Part shown: positions 44,265 to 53,739 of the stretch, one piece after another
Numbering within the stretch: position 1 is the stretch's first letter
How the letters are laid out: the number at the start of each line of letters is the position of its first letter
Source: Cristatella mucedo
Lineage: Eukaryota; Bryozoa; Phylactolaemata; Cristatellidae
Assembly: GCA_009760855.2 (NCBI GenBank)
Contig: WPIO01000003.1
Coordinates: 14,483,501 to 14,547,500 of the forward strand
DNA: 64,000 bases
Direction of reading: 5' to 3'
Translations under genes and position numbers: made by a program
Notes under the pieces: generated by a model
Database searches by the model: none
What the model saw: only the letters and a program-made list of their open reading frames with translations
What the model was told of the DNA's origin: nothing

Positions 44265-45425
44265 GGCAAGATCTCGCTATACCTTAACATAACAAGTCCG
44301 TAACGATAATTTAGACAAATCCATTTGTCAGTCGTGGAGACTTACAGGCGTTCAACATTTGCCAAGGCGTATAACAACAGCTCCGTGTTCCAGAGCTCGC
44401 ATCAGCTCAAACGTCAACCGGAACTACAGAAACATAACTTACTGCCTATCTCACGGCGTCGGCTCTTATGAAGTCTAGGCCTAAAGATTATCGTACAATT
44501 AGTTCCTAACTGTGACAGTTCAGAACCATGAATAATGAATATCAGTCATAATCCTTCCTTTGCAGCAAGTGTAAAGCACTTAGAAAGAGATTGAGTTCTC
44601 TAAGGGCACTTTATCAAGTGTATCATTTTAAACTGTCACATTGAGCTCGCTACCGTTTCATGGTGCTTCCGCTTGAACTAGCTGCGTTGACTATCAGAAA
44701 ACAGCCGTAGTGAGCGTGACCAACATGAACACAGGCACCTGCCTTTAAAATGCCGTGGAAATGCATAGATTAAATCTATCATCGATTCTTCACAAGGGGC
44801 TAGTAATTTGTGGTGGGCTCACCAGAACACTCGGGCTCGCTTCCGAAGTTGAACTTTTCTCGCTTAATCACGGGTGCAGACTAATTTTCATAAAAAAACC
44901 TGCGGTTTCAGCCGGCCTTTCTAGGACCGGTAAGTTTTCGCAACACTGCTTTTAGAGCAACAAAAAGAAAAGCGAGCAGAATATAAGCACATCCGTCGCT
45001 GACTACAATGAAGTGCCGATATGCATAAGAAGGAAATCAACCACCACACTGCCGACACGCAACAGAAACGTGGTATATGACCAATTATACCACAGGAAGA
45101 GATTGAAGATGTAGCTTCTAGTAGGAGCTTCGTGCTGTCAAATATCAGCGAATGCCTTACTTTTGACAGCGTCAAAAATCTGACAGGGAATGAAGCTAGT
45201 ATTTGATCTCTACTTCACAACCAAGGCCGTGTGGTATACAGTCCTTGCCACACAGTAAGCCGGCCTCTCCAGCGCGGCTGGGCTTACGGCTAGATCAGCG
45301 AGTACTCAGGCCCACATTGCAATGCAACATGTTAATTTCAGGCGATTTTTCATGCTCACGGGCCAATGTTAAAATATTTATTGTTAACCCAAAAACAAAC
45401 GCATATGCTGCTGGTCTGTATGCCT
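44265..45425. repeat. Left arm of a 2.5-kb inverted repeat
   Basis: Pairs with 45675-46760. Matched landmarks from outside in: 44291 'acaagtccgtaacgataatt', 44410 'cagctcaaacgtcaaccgga', 44650 'gagctcgctaccgtttcat', 45070 'cgtggtatatgaccaattat', 45401 'gcatatgctgctggtc'. A LINE tail (44545-44640) interrupts this arm only. Contains a minus frame (44921-45175) that is conserved in the other arm. Confidence 0.9.
44545..44640 (+). mobile_element. LINE 3' tail inserted in the inverted-repeat arm
   Basis: 'agcaagtgtaaagcacttag' ... 'gttctctaagggcactttat' is the complete terminal hairpin. The opposite arm lacks it, joining '..gacggatattaattattc' region directly to 'gagctcaacctgcc'. Confidence 0.8.
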
Positions 45426-45674
45426 TCAGCATAACGTCTGCACACCAAGACTATCTATGACTTCCCTCGTCCGACCCGGCAAAGAGGCTGCAATTTTCTA
45501 CGTTGTCTTTCTGGCTGTAGTACACTCCACTGAGCCTGAGTTTCACTGAATATGTTAGCAACTGGTGCAGGTCAAACACCCTACCTCAGAAGCCTGTCGA
45601 TATGGTTCCATAGCCAATCAACGGGTTCAAGTCAGTCGACTGACTTAGCGACTGCACCAGCACCAAAGAAGGAA
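45426..45674. other. Spacer (loop) of the large inverted repeat
   Basis: About 250 bp without self-complementarity seen; contains no ORF of note. Confidence 0.7.
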
Positions 45675-46760
45675 TCGGCATACCGACCAGCAGCACATGC
45701 GTTTGTTTTTAGGGTGACAGTAAATATTCTTAAAATAGCCCATGCGTGTGAAAAATCGCCTGAAATTTACATGTTACATTGCAATGTGGGCCTGAGTACT
45801 CGCTGATCTAGCTGTAAGCCCAGCCATACTGGTGAGGCCGGCTCACCGTGGGGCGAAGACTCCGTACCGCGACCTTGGTCGTGAAGTGATCGAATCTTAC
45901 CTTCAGTCTCTGTCTGTTTTTACCCTGTCAAAAGAAAGGCATTCGCTGATTTTTGACAGCACGAAGCTTTTACTAGAAGCTTCTTCTTCAATCTCTTCCT
46001 GTGGTATAATTGGTCATATACCACGTTTCTGTTTCGCTTCGGCAGTGTGGAGGCGATTTCCTTCTTTTGTATTTCGGTATTTCTTTGCAGTCAGTGACGG
46101 GTGTGCTTATATGCCGCCCACTTTGCTCCTTGTTGCACTAAAATCACTGCTGCGAAGACTCGCCGGTCCAAAGTGGCCCGCAGAAACCACGGGCTAGTGC
46201 ATGAAAATTAGTTTGCACCCATGACCAACCATGGAAAAGTTCAATTTTGGAAGCGAGCCCAAGTGCTATGGTGAGTACGGCACAGACTAGTAGTCAGCGA
46301 GAAGAATCGTGGATAGATTTAATTGACGCATGTCCACGCATTTTAAAGGCAGGTGAAGCACGTCTTCCCGTTGGTCGCGCTCACTCTGGCTGCCTTCCAA
46401 CACGCCGACTGAGCTGGTTCAGCCGCAGCGCCGGAAGCGCCATGAAACGGTGGCGAGCTCAACCTGCCAGATTATGACGGATATTAATTATTCACGGCTC
46501 TGAATTGTAACAGTTAGGAATTACTTATACGACAATCTATAGTCCGAGACCGCATAAGAGCGGACGCCGCGAGATAGGCAGTAAGTACTGTTTCTGTAGT
46601 TCCGGTTGACGTTTGAGCTGATATGAGCTCTTGAACGCAGAGCTGTTATTATTCGCCTTGGCAAACGTTGATCGTCTGTAACTCTTTACGACTGTCGAAT
46701 GGATTTGTCTAAATTATTGATACGGACTTGTCATGTAAAGGTATGGGAGCTCTTCTTCGC
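45675..46760. repeat. Right arm of the 2.5-kb inverted repeat
   Basis: Reverse complement of the left arm at roughly 75-85 percent. Its plus frame 45832-46197 reads '..SLIFDSTKLLLEASSSISSC' and 'GIIGHIPRFC', the same peptide as the minus frame in the left arm. The outer part resembles dispersed repeat B (18582, 19588). It ends about 515 bp before the Ig gene start codon. Confidence 0.9.
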
Positions 46761-47274
46761 CGCCGTGCTTCCTTTCTGTTACCATACCAGAGTATATTGG
46801 TGATGTAACTTTACGTCTCAAGACGGAATATCAGGATAAGGCATCATCATTATTCGTCGTGCGCCGGCTGAAACTAACACCTTTGCGAGCGCTGCGTTTA
46901 TTGCTTATTTTGTCCGGGACGTGGTAACAGCACACCACGTTTGTAGCAGCCAGTCGTTATTTTCGATAAGTTACGTTGGTCGTTATTTTCGATACGTTTT
47001 TTTGATACGTTAGCGGGTTCTACGTTACGGGTTTCTGTGAGATATTGTTCCCAACACTTTTGGTTATGGACTGAATGCATAGATAGAATTACTTTCCTGA
47101 GACAAGCTTCACAATATGTATTTCGCGATGCTTTGATCTACAACAAGTTGTGTGTCGATCGTAGCTACCAGAATAACAGATTAAGCAAGTTACTTATCGT
47201 TAACAGTTTCGGCAAAGAATTTACGGTGTCGTGGAAGTGGAGGCTACCTTCGATAGATATTGACCCCTTCCCTG
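46761..47274. other. Upstream region of the Ig gene
   Basis: No TATA box or initiator could be assigned with confidence. A 98-codon frame starting upstream (47037) overlaps the Ig start codon in another frame and would be an upstream ORF if transcribed. 46850-46930 resembles sequence following repeat B relatives near 21230. Confidence 0.3.
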
Positions 47275-47638
47275 ATGTCACCAGCGGACATTTGCATCCT
47301 AAGCTTACACTTGAGCTTACTGCTGATAAATAACTATGCAGCAGCAGCTGATGTAGTCGTCTACGACAAGCCTTCTGGAGTGCCGCTCGTGTTCACTTGC
47401 CGAAGTGACCCTACTCAAGGATCCGTGACCAATGCAATGTGGACGTTTGGAACCGCAGCAGTGGCTGTCGGTGTTCAAGTGAACTGTACTTCAAAGTATT
47501 GTATAAACAGCACGTCCTTATACGACCTAGTTATTGCAAATGTGTCACGGGCCGACACTGGACAATACGGATGTACACTCGTTTACAGTGGCAGCAATCC
47601 ACCAACAGTCGTCAGAACATTGACGTTGACGGTGAGAG
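47275..47638 (+). CDS. Ig gene exon 1: signal peptide and Ig1
   Basis: 364 nt, ends in phase 1 at 'gtgagag|gtaagt', a near-perfect donor. Ig landmarks: Cys42, Trp56, 'SRADTGQYGC' with Asp94, Gly96, Tyr98, Cys100. Two extra Cys (71, 76) could form a second disulfide. The sheet ends 'VVRTLTLTVR'. It looks V-like or I-set-like. Confidence 0.8.
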
Positions 47639-50600
47639 GTAAGTTGGCTATATATGGAGGACGAGAATGAATGTACATTGTAAGCTAACAACTGAATCGC
47701 TTAGTTGCGAAATTTCATCAACAATACAACCATGAAAGACTTATTTGGCTTGTAAAAAGGGTCCAATATTTTTAATACCAATTTTTTCAAAACCATATTA
47801 TTTCTTTAGCTCAGCTCAAGATTTGAGTCTGGTATATTGTTTCATCTGTTAAGTATTGCTGGAATTGGTAGATCCGACGTTAGTGTGATGGTTCTGCATT
47901 AAAAAACAACGTTTTATAGCATAGTTGGCATTATTAATTCCATAGATAGTTGAAATTATGAATTTCTCATTCAAACCCTGGAATTATTAGTCATTGCAGT
48001 TGTTCTTGCCGTCGAATTAGTGAGTCAGGGTATCAGCCACTTTCTAGCCTCAATGTGATTTTTATGAAAAAGCAAGTTCTGAGATTCCAACAAGCACGGT
48101 AATTGGTTCATTATGTAGCCTTTTTCATGCATCGACATTTAATGCAGTCTCCTGCCCGATTGCAACAAGCAGCAAGTTGGTCGTCAGTAGCTAGAAAGTA
48201 AGAAATGTTAGATCTGTGTCATTTATATAGCATCAAAATAGCTTCAAAGGCTATCACCACAGCCTGCAATGGGCATTACAGGATCGCTCGCGGCTAATCT
48301 AGAATCACGACGTGTATCTTGAAGAGAAAGAACATTACTCCTAGCTACTTGCTACCATTCATTTTTATTTAAGTGGAACAAAATCAGCATCGATCCCGCA
48401 ATAAAAATCTCAGAAATGCTTAGAAAGCGAAATGTCTTATTTCGGTAGCAGATGATTCCCTTCAGTACTGCGTATAAAAAATACTAGCTGATTCAACAGT
48501 CTCTTTTGTATAGTGACAAAAAAGCCTTACGGATATCACCATCGCTTGCAGCAGCAAAAATGGATCGCCTACTGCAGGAGTCGAACCCACAACCTGGGAA
48601 TAGAGGTCGAGGGTTGGAAAGGTTTGGCTCTATTTGTCAAGGTAGTGTGATGTTAGTGTGATGTTGTGATGTTTTTTCATTTCAAGAAGCTGTTTCTAGG
48701 TTATAAACTAAAAACTGTACACAGTGCTAAGTCTAACTGCTACACCTTAATGATACAACCAACATGCCAGCTGCGTGATTTAAATTATTCTAGCTTTAGA
48801 CAATACAAGTTGTGCCATTATTGTCTTATCTACACTTGTACAAAAACAATTATGACAGCCATTATTGTAGGCAGTCTTTTGGCTTTGGCAATTCTTCAGC
48901 TATGCACGCTACACTTTTTCTCAATAATGATAGCCTCCACGAAACTGTAAAGCCATTTTCAAAGTTTTTTATTCCGTTGCATATTGTTTTATTAAATAGG
49001 CCAAATAAAAAGTTGCAAAGCAGTACTGTATTTTTATGGTACTATTATATCGGCTTCTTCATGTAGTTGCACGTGTCGTAAAAAGACTAGCAAGCTCTTG
49101 CACACATCTATTAATCCAGAAACAGACCCTCGCACTGATGTAACCTGCAAGGAGCTATTCTTTTTTTAAATGATTGGAAAACTGGTTTGCTATGCTTCCA
49201 CTTCGCTTATTGACACTGAAATCAACAAGGTTTCTTAATGGAATGTCATGTTTGATTTGTGACCAATGTTTTGACTGATCAAGTAACAATCGACAATGAC
49301 GCTGACAGAATGCATATTTGTGTGCTGTTGCTGCCTGTCATATTTTGAAAGATCAGTAAGCTAGCTTGGCTTGATAAATTTCGTCACATACAAAAAAGCG
49401 TAACCCGCCACAGTGTGGGTGGATGTACAAAGAATGCTTGCATTCCCATCATTTTGATTTTTAAGTATCTATCAGCCGATCCTAGCCGATTCTTCTCCCA
49501 GTCTTTCATTCCTATATATTGTCTTTTATAAGTTCGAATGGGACAAAGTAGAAAAGCTTGCATTCGGTCCTTGGGCTCCAGGTTTAACCCACGAAAACAA
49601 TAGCAGCAGTCTCTTCTTTCTCGGAAATCGTGTTGACAAACGGTATGTTCCTTAGGTAGTCTCGAGCCCTACTGCAGCAGCAGCCTTATTTATGAGTTTT
49701 AATCTTGTTTGTGCTTGTCTCAATATCTCAATCTTTAAATGCCAGATCGTCATGTTATCGTCTTTTCTCAACTTTCAAAGTTTGGATCGGCGATTTTAGA
49801 TTTGCCAGGATTGCCTTCAATATCACAGTCTGCCCTGGATATGATGGAAGGTCTCATATCCATGGTAACATGCCAGTCTCTAGGTGGTTACCCTGCTCCG
49901 AATATCACGTGGTACAAAGATGGCTCTCCGCAGCAATCCAACGTATCTGTGACGTCCAACAGCAGTGGAGATGTAATTGGCATCATCAGCTTCGTCCCAA
50001 GTTATTGGGATGACGGAGCGTCACTCACATGTGTTGCCAACAATATTCTTGGCAGTAACAATTCTACTGCTTTTCTCAATGTCAGTTGTAAGTAGATGTG
50101 TTTGCTGGAGTTGCTAACGATGAGTAACCCATGCATTTATAGTATCGTGAAAGGACTACAGTTTTGTTGATGCTGCCAGCTCGGCAATAGTTGTTCCCAG
50201 CATCTGTCATTCCCTAATTTATATTTGATTCTTGTGGCAATAGCTATTCTAATCTTCATTTTGGAAGACGTGACAGGCTGATACTTCAAATCTGGCGGTT
50301 AGATTCAGTCAAAGATAAAAATTTGCTATATTTGTAATCCTGCTTTACATGAGGTTGCTGCGGGTAACGCTTTTTTACCTTTTACTAAAGTATTTTGCAT
50401 TGTTTGTTAAGCTGTTATATAATTCCTGCAAAGGTTCACCGAAAAACGGCCTGGTTACATATTAGGAGAGCTGCTGATGTATGTAAACACTTTCAGATGG
50501 TTCTAGGAATGTCGTACTAACACCATCTGCAGCTTCAATTGTGGAAGGTGGAGAAATTATGCTGACGTGCTCGGCTCAGGGAAAGCCGCTACCCTCCATA

Positions 50601-53600
50601 TCATGGACAACGCCTGACACAAGTAAGCAGCTACGTTCTTCCTTGCTCGAATCCATAATCTAACATTCACACGGATCACGAAATTCGCATACTTGGCATT
50701 TTAAAAGAAATACAAGCATACTTATTTCTCATTATATTTTCTTGGTTTGTATGGATTGTCTGGTGCATACTTACGAATGCAAATGCTGTGCATGTTGTTC
50801 CTAACCAATCGCCAGGATTTCTTTGCAGCATATTTCGAGTGCCTAGAACGAGATTAATTTCACTTTGGATGGTATACAGATATAACTGTAATTGTTAGTA
50901 TTGATTAAGCTGATGGCTGATTTTTACCAGTAGTTTTTGCAAATGTAGGAGGGAGCAACATCCAGTCGAACAACCCTATAGGAGGAGTATCGTACTTGTA
51001 TGTGGGTCACATACAGAGGCAAGCAGCTGGCATATATATCTGCACCACTTCGAACTTTGTCAATCAACTGTTCAACATGAGCGTTTCTAGCAACATCACC
51101 TTGGGTGTTAAGTGTAAGCCATTTTGTAAGCCTTTGTGGTTTTCTTCTTTCAGGTCATTGCTGAGTAGGTTTTTTCCATAATTACTTAAATATTTGATTC
51201 GCTGCTTGCGATCTTGCAAGTGTGAGCTGTTGCCGAGTAGGCAGTAACAATCAACTACTTTTTTGTATTCTGTTTATTTTTATAGATATACCAAGCAAGC
51301 CGATCGTATACCCAAGCTCGGTTAACATTTCGTCTGGAGATAACATTAGTCTGACATGCAACGTCAGCGACCCAGGTAAAAAATATGCATTTTATTCTAC
51401 CACATATGTCGTCTGCAGCCCATGTAATGCACTATGGCATTGCGAAAAGCTTTTTGTGATCCTTGTGCTTACTTTATTTGGCAGGTTGTGGTAGACCATC
51501 AATCTAGCCTTTTCATTTTAGTGATGTCTGGTCAGTGACAGTATTTGTTGGTAGAAATCATTTCGGCTTGCTTAAATAATGGCACTGCAGCTGAATTCGA
51601 CCATTCATTTCTCGCATCTACTTTAGTTTCTGATACCTTCACTTAAAAGTAAAGCTGATTGAACAGAATCTCTTGTTTTAGCAGGTAAACAGCCTTTGCA
51701 GCTTTCATTGGTTCGCGGCAGGCAATAGTGAGTAGCCTGCCAAAGTACTCGATCCCCTGACCAAGGTCGTGATGTTTGTGAACTGCCTCCCCTCTACTAG
51801 GACTCAGGTCTCTCTGTCCCTGCAAATAAGTACATAAGCTTTAAAAGCCGACAGCAAAGTATGTTGTTCTGTATCGTTGTAACTGCCTCATGACCACTTC
51901 TCTCCGACCTGTGCTGGTTCCGCATCAAGCTTCAGATATTGTCATGCTACTAATTTTTTGGCTCTTTTACAAATTTTCTCACATATCATAACATAGCATA
52001 ACATGACAAGTCGCGTAGAATAACATACTGATAGTTTTTTGCTGTTGTTTTTTTCTACTGAATCCTCTCATTATGATTATTTACCTATGCTTCAGACCAA
52101 GCCTAAATCTTGTTTAGACCTTACATTTCTACGCAGCTAAATCTGTTGCTTTTCACATCTGGTTTCTCCTATTGTGATCATTTATCGGTAGAGAAGACCA
52201 AGCCCAAATTTGCGTAGACCCTACATTTTTATGCAACTAAGTCATAGACCTGCTGACTGCTATCACTAGTATCGCTAATATCAGTGACTCGTATTAGCCA
52301 TGGCTTTTAGATGCAACGAATCACTGCTATACAGTGCACCTACATGCGAAATCGACTGAAAAGTGCTTCAATTTCGAGATCACGTAATAGTACATGATAT
52401 TTCATAGGTATCCACATTATTTAGCACTGTTGCGCCCAGGTGTTCTTGTGAAAAATGAACTGCCAAGACCTAGACTAATACCGCTCCTTTGTAGTCCATT
52501 GCATGAGAATGCACTCTCTGTATAGGATGATGCCTTGTGGATACACTCAAATTATAGCGTACTTTAGTTTCTTCAGTTAAGATTGTTGAAGCCTGAATTG
52601 CTGTGGTTGCAGTACCTCAACACACCCTTGATTTGCTCACATTTAAATTGAAGTTTAAAGCTCCCCTGTGCCTTACGGCATGTGCTCTGTCATTGTAAAT
52701 TGTCGTTGGTATGCTTAGGCATGCTGCAATTGTGCCGTTATCTTATTGGTAATCAGTCTATGTGCATAATTTCCCGCCTTTATTGAATGCCAAGAAAGCG
52801 ATTGCGTGCTCTCAGGGAGCTGTACAACCTCTGTACTTTCATTATTGTAAAGAGTTGTGGTTGAATTAGTGCACACTATTATGAACCGGGAACAGTGCCG
52901 TTGTGAGCCAGGCATTGGAGATATTGGTGTCGTTTGGCCTCAGCCCTGAAGCCACTGGCGCCCTGATTTATCCCAGTTGCCTAAGTACTGCATAGATTTT
53001 TAATTTAATTTAAAAAAACATTTTCAAATGTAGTTTAAAATGCGTCCAGTTTTCCAGAGCATTGTTAATGTTTTATTTATTTAAAAAAATAATTACAAGA
53101 CCGATGAGATCAAAGCAGCTCATGCGTCTTGGGCAAGGAAAATGTGAGAAGTAAGTCGCCATCGCGTTTAACTGCACTCAGCTTAAGCAAGTTCTTTCCA
53201 AGAAGCTCACATTTGCGTAAACCGACCTTTCGGCTACCGAAAATTCTGTCGAATTTGAAAATGCCCACAGGAAACAGCCGAAGCACAAAGAGCAGGAAGG
53301 GCAGGATTAGGAAGAAGAAACCAATGGCAACGGCAACATTCAGGATTAATTCCAGCTTGCTGACGAGTCTGTAATCACTCTGGTCAATATTTATTGGGAG
53401 ACAGGAGTCGGAGAGATTGACACAGAAGAAGCAAAATTTCCTTTAAACATGAAACAATTTAGATTTATTCAAAAACGTATAACTTACACTGCTCGAAAAT
53501 AATTTCCTTTTTGTTGATGTATACATGATGCCTGATGGTATCGACCATCTTTTCTCTTTTAGGAAATCCTGCTGCTCTGTATAAGTGGACTCAGAATGGC

Positions 53601-53739
53601 CTGACAATTCGCACTGGTTTGTCAACGGGTTCACTGCTAATGCCATTTGTTAACCTGACCTCTAGTGGGGCATACGTCTGCACAGCTTACAACAGTGTAG
53701 GGCCGGCAGCATCAGAAATGTGTAACTTATCCGTTTTCG
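47275..53739 (+). CDS. Multi-Ig-domain cell-surface or secreted protein, 5' part
   Basis: Join 47275-47638, about 49746-50087, 50497-50622, 50931-51113, 51286-51375, 53563-53739. ATG at 47275 is the first after an in-frame TAG (47254). About 427 residues, with every junction in phase 1. The first 25 residues form a signal peptide ('ICILSLHLSLLLI', cleavage near AAA). Four Ig-like domains follow: one in exon 1, one in exon 2, one split over exons 3-4, one split over exons 5-6. Each has the Cys..Trp..Tyr-x-Cys pattern or a close variant, and NxS/T sites are numerous. No stop, membrane helix or kinase domain follows in the window, so the 3' end is missing or undetected. It is an adhesion- or receptor-type protein; the precise family is unknown. 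An antisense gene overlaps its 3' part. Confidence 0.75.
48215..48350 (-). mobile_element. SINE remnant within repeat D copy 1
   Basis: 'tagcttcaaaggctatcacc', 'cctgcaatgggcattacagg', a decayed B-box complement 'tagaatcacgacgtg'. The equivalent segment in copy 2 is at 54170-54300. Confidence 0.55.
48485..48612 (-). mobile_element. tRNA-derived SINE, head missing
   Basis: 'agctgattcaacagtctctt', 'atatcaccatcgcttgcagc', B box complement 'gagtcgaacccacaacctgg'. The tRNA head beyond the B box is lost at the repeat boundary, whereas copy 2 has it. Confidence 0.7.
48613..49745. other. Rest of Ig intron 1
   Basis: AT-rich, short frames only, nothing recognised. Confidence 0.4.
49746..50087 (+). 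CDS. Ig gene exon 2: Ig2
   Basis: Donor 'gtcagtt|gtaagt'. Three candidate acceptors (exon start 49746, 49800 or 49809) are all phase 1 and in frame, so the exact start is undecided. The domain is clear: 'SMVTCQSLGGYPAPNITWYK', then 'DDGASLTCVANNILGSNNST', a C2/I-set pattern with Cys, Trp and the second Cys. Several NxS/T sites. Confidence 0.8.
50497..50622 (+). CDS. Ig gene exon 3: first half of Ig3
   Basis: Acceptor 'aacactttcag', donor 'acacaa|gtaagc', 126 nt, phase 1 at both ends. Reads 'ASIVEGGEIMLTCSAQGKPL' then 'PSISWTT': A to C strands with Cys and Trp. Too short for standard ORF finding, but splice sites and phase are exact. Confidence 0.75.
50931..51113 (+). CDS. Ig gene exon 4: second half of Ig3
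   Basis: Acceptor 'gatttttaccag', donor 'aagt|gtaagc', 183 nt, phase 1 at both ends. Reads 'YLYVGHIQRQAAGIYICTTS' followed by 'FNMSVSSNITLGVK': the A-G-x-Y-x-C of strand F and the G strand. Confidence 0.75.
51286..51375 (+). CDS. Ig gene exon 5: first half of Ig4
   Basis: Acceptor 'tgtttatttttatag', donor 'cccag|gtaaaa', 90 nt, phase 1 at both ends. Reads 'KPIVYPSSVNISSGDNISLT' then 'CNVSDP'. Confidence 0.75.
51650..51830 (-). mobile_element. tRNA-derived SINE in Ig intron 5
   Basis: 'agctgattgaacagaatctc' (3' end), 'ggcaatagtgagtagcctgc', decayed B box complement 'actcgatcccctgacc'. Confidence 0.6.
51880..52850 (+). mobile_element. Degenerate LINE in Ig intron 5
   Basis: 'catgaccacttctctccgac' matches the 'PLLADLHWL' coding segment. 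52610-52680 matches the ORF end ('ttgatttgctcacatttaaa'), and 52790-52845 the terminal hairpin and tail. The central part is replaced by unrelated sequence. Confidence 0.55.
53072..53081 (-). terminator. Poly(A) signal of the antisense gene
   Basis: Two overlapping AATAAA hexamers on the minus strand (53081-53076 and 53077-53072), starting 29 nt after the stop codon of the antisense terminal exon. Ideal placement for cleavage near 53055. Confidence 0.6.
53110..53379 (-). CDS. Antisense gene terminal exon with membrane helix
   Basis: Acceptor after a long pyrimidine-rich tract ending 'attgaccag'. 270 nt, phase 0, stop TGA at 53112-53110. The frame is open from 53442, but with no ATG until deep inside, which is why start-based ORF calling misses it. 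89 residues. Confidence 0.55.
   Translation of the reverse strand, partial: SDYRLVSKLELILNVAVAIGFFFLILPFLLFVLRLFPVGIFKFDRIFGSRKVGLRKCELLGKNLLKLSAVKRDGDLLLTFSLPKTHELL

Larger units (their letters stand above)
47943..48612. repeat. Direct repeat D, copy 1 (Ig intron 1)
   Basis: About 670 bp matching 53885-54563 at roughly 93 percent in the same orientation ('gtcgaattagtgagtcaggg', 'tatcagccactttctagcct', 'tttcggtagcagatgattcc'). Carries two SINE-derived segments. Confidence 0.9.

Noticed and set aside
53129-53374. Basic 81-codon plus frame
   Set aside because: It is the exact reverse of the antisense membrane-protein exon, which has better splice and poly(A) support.
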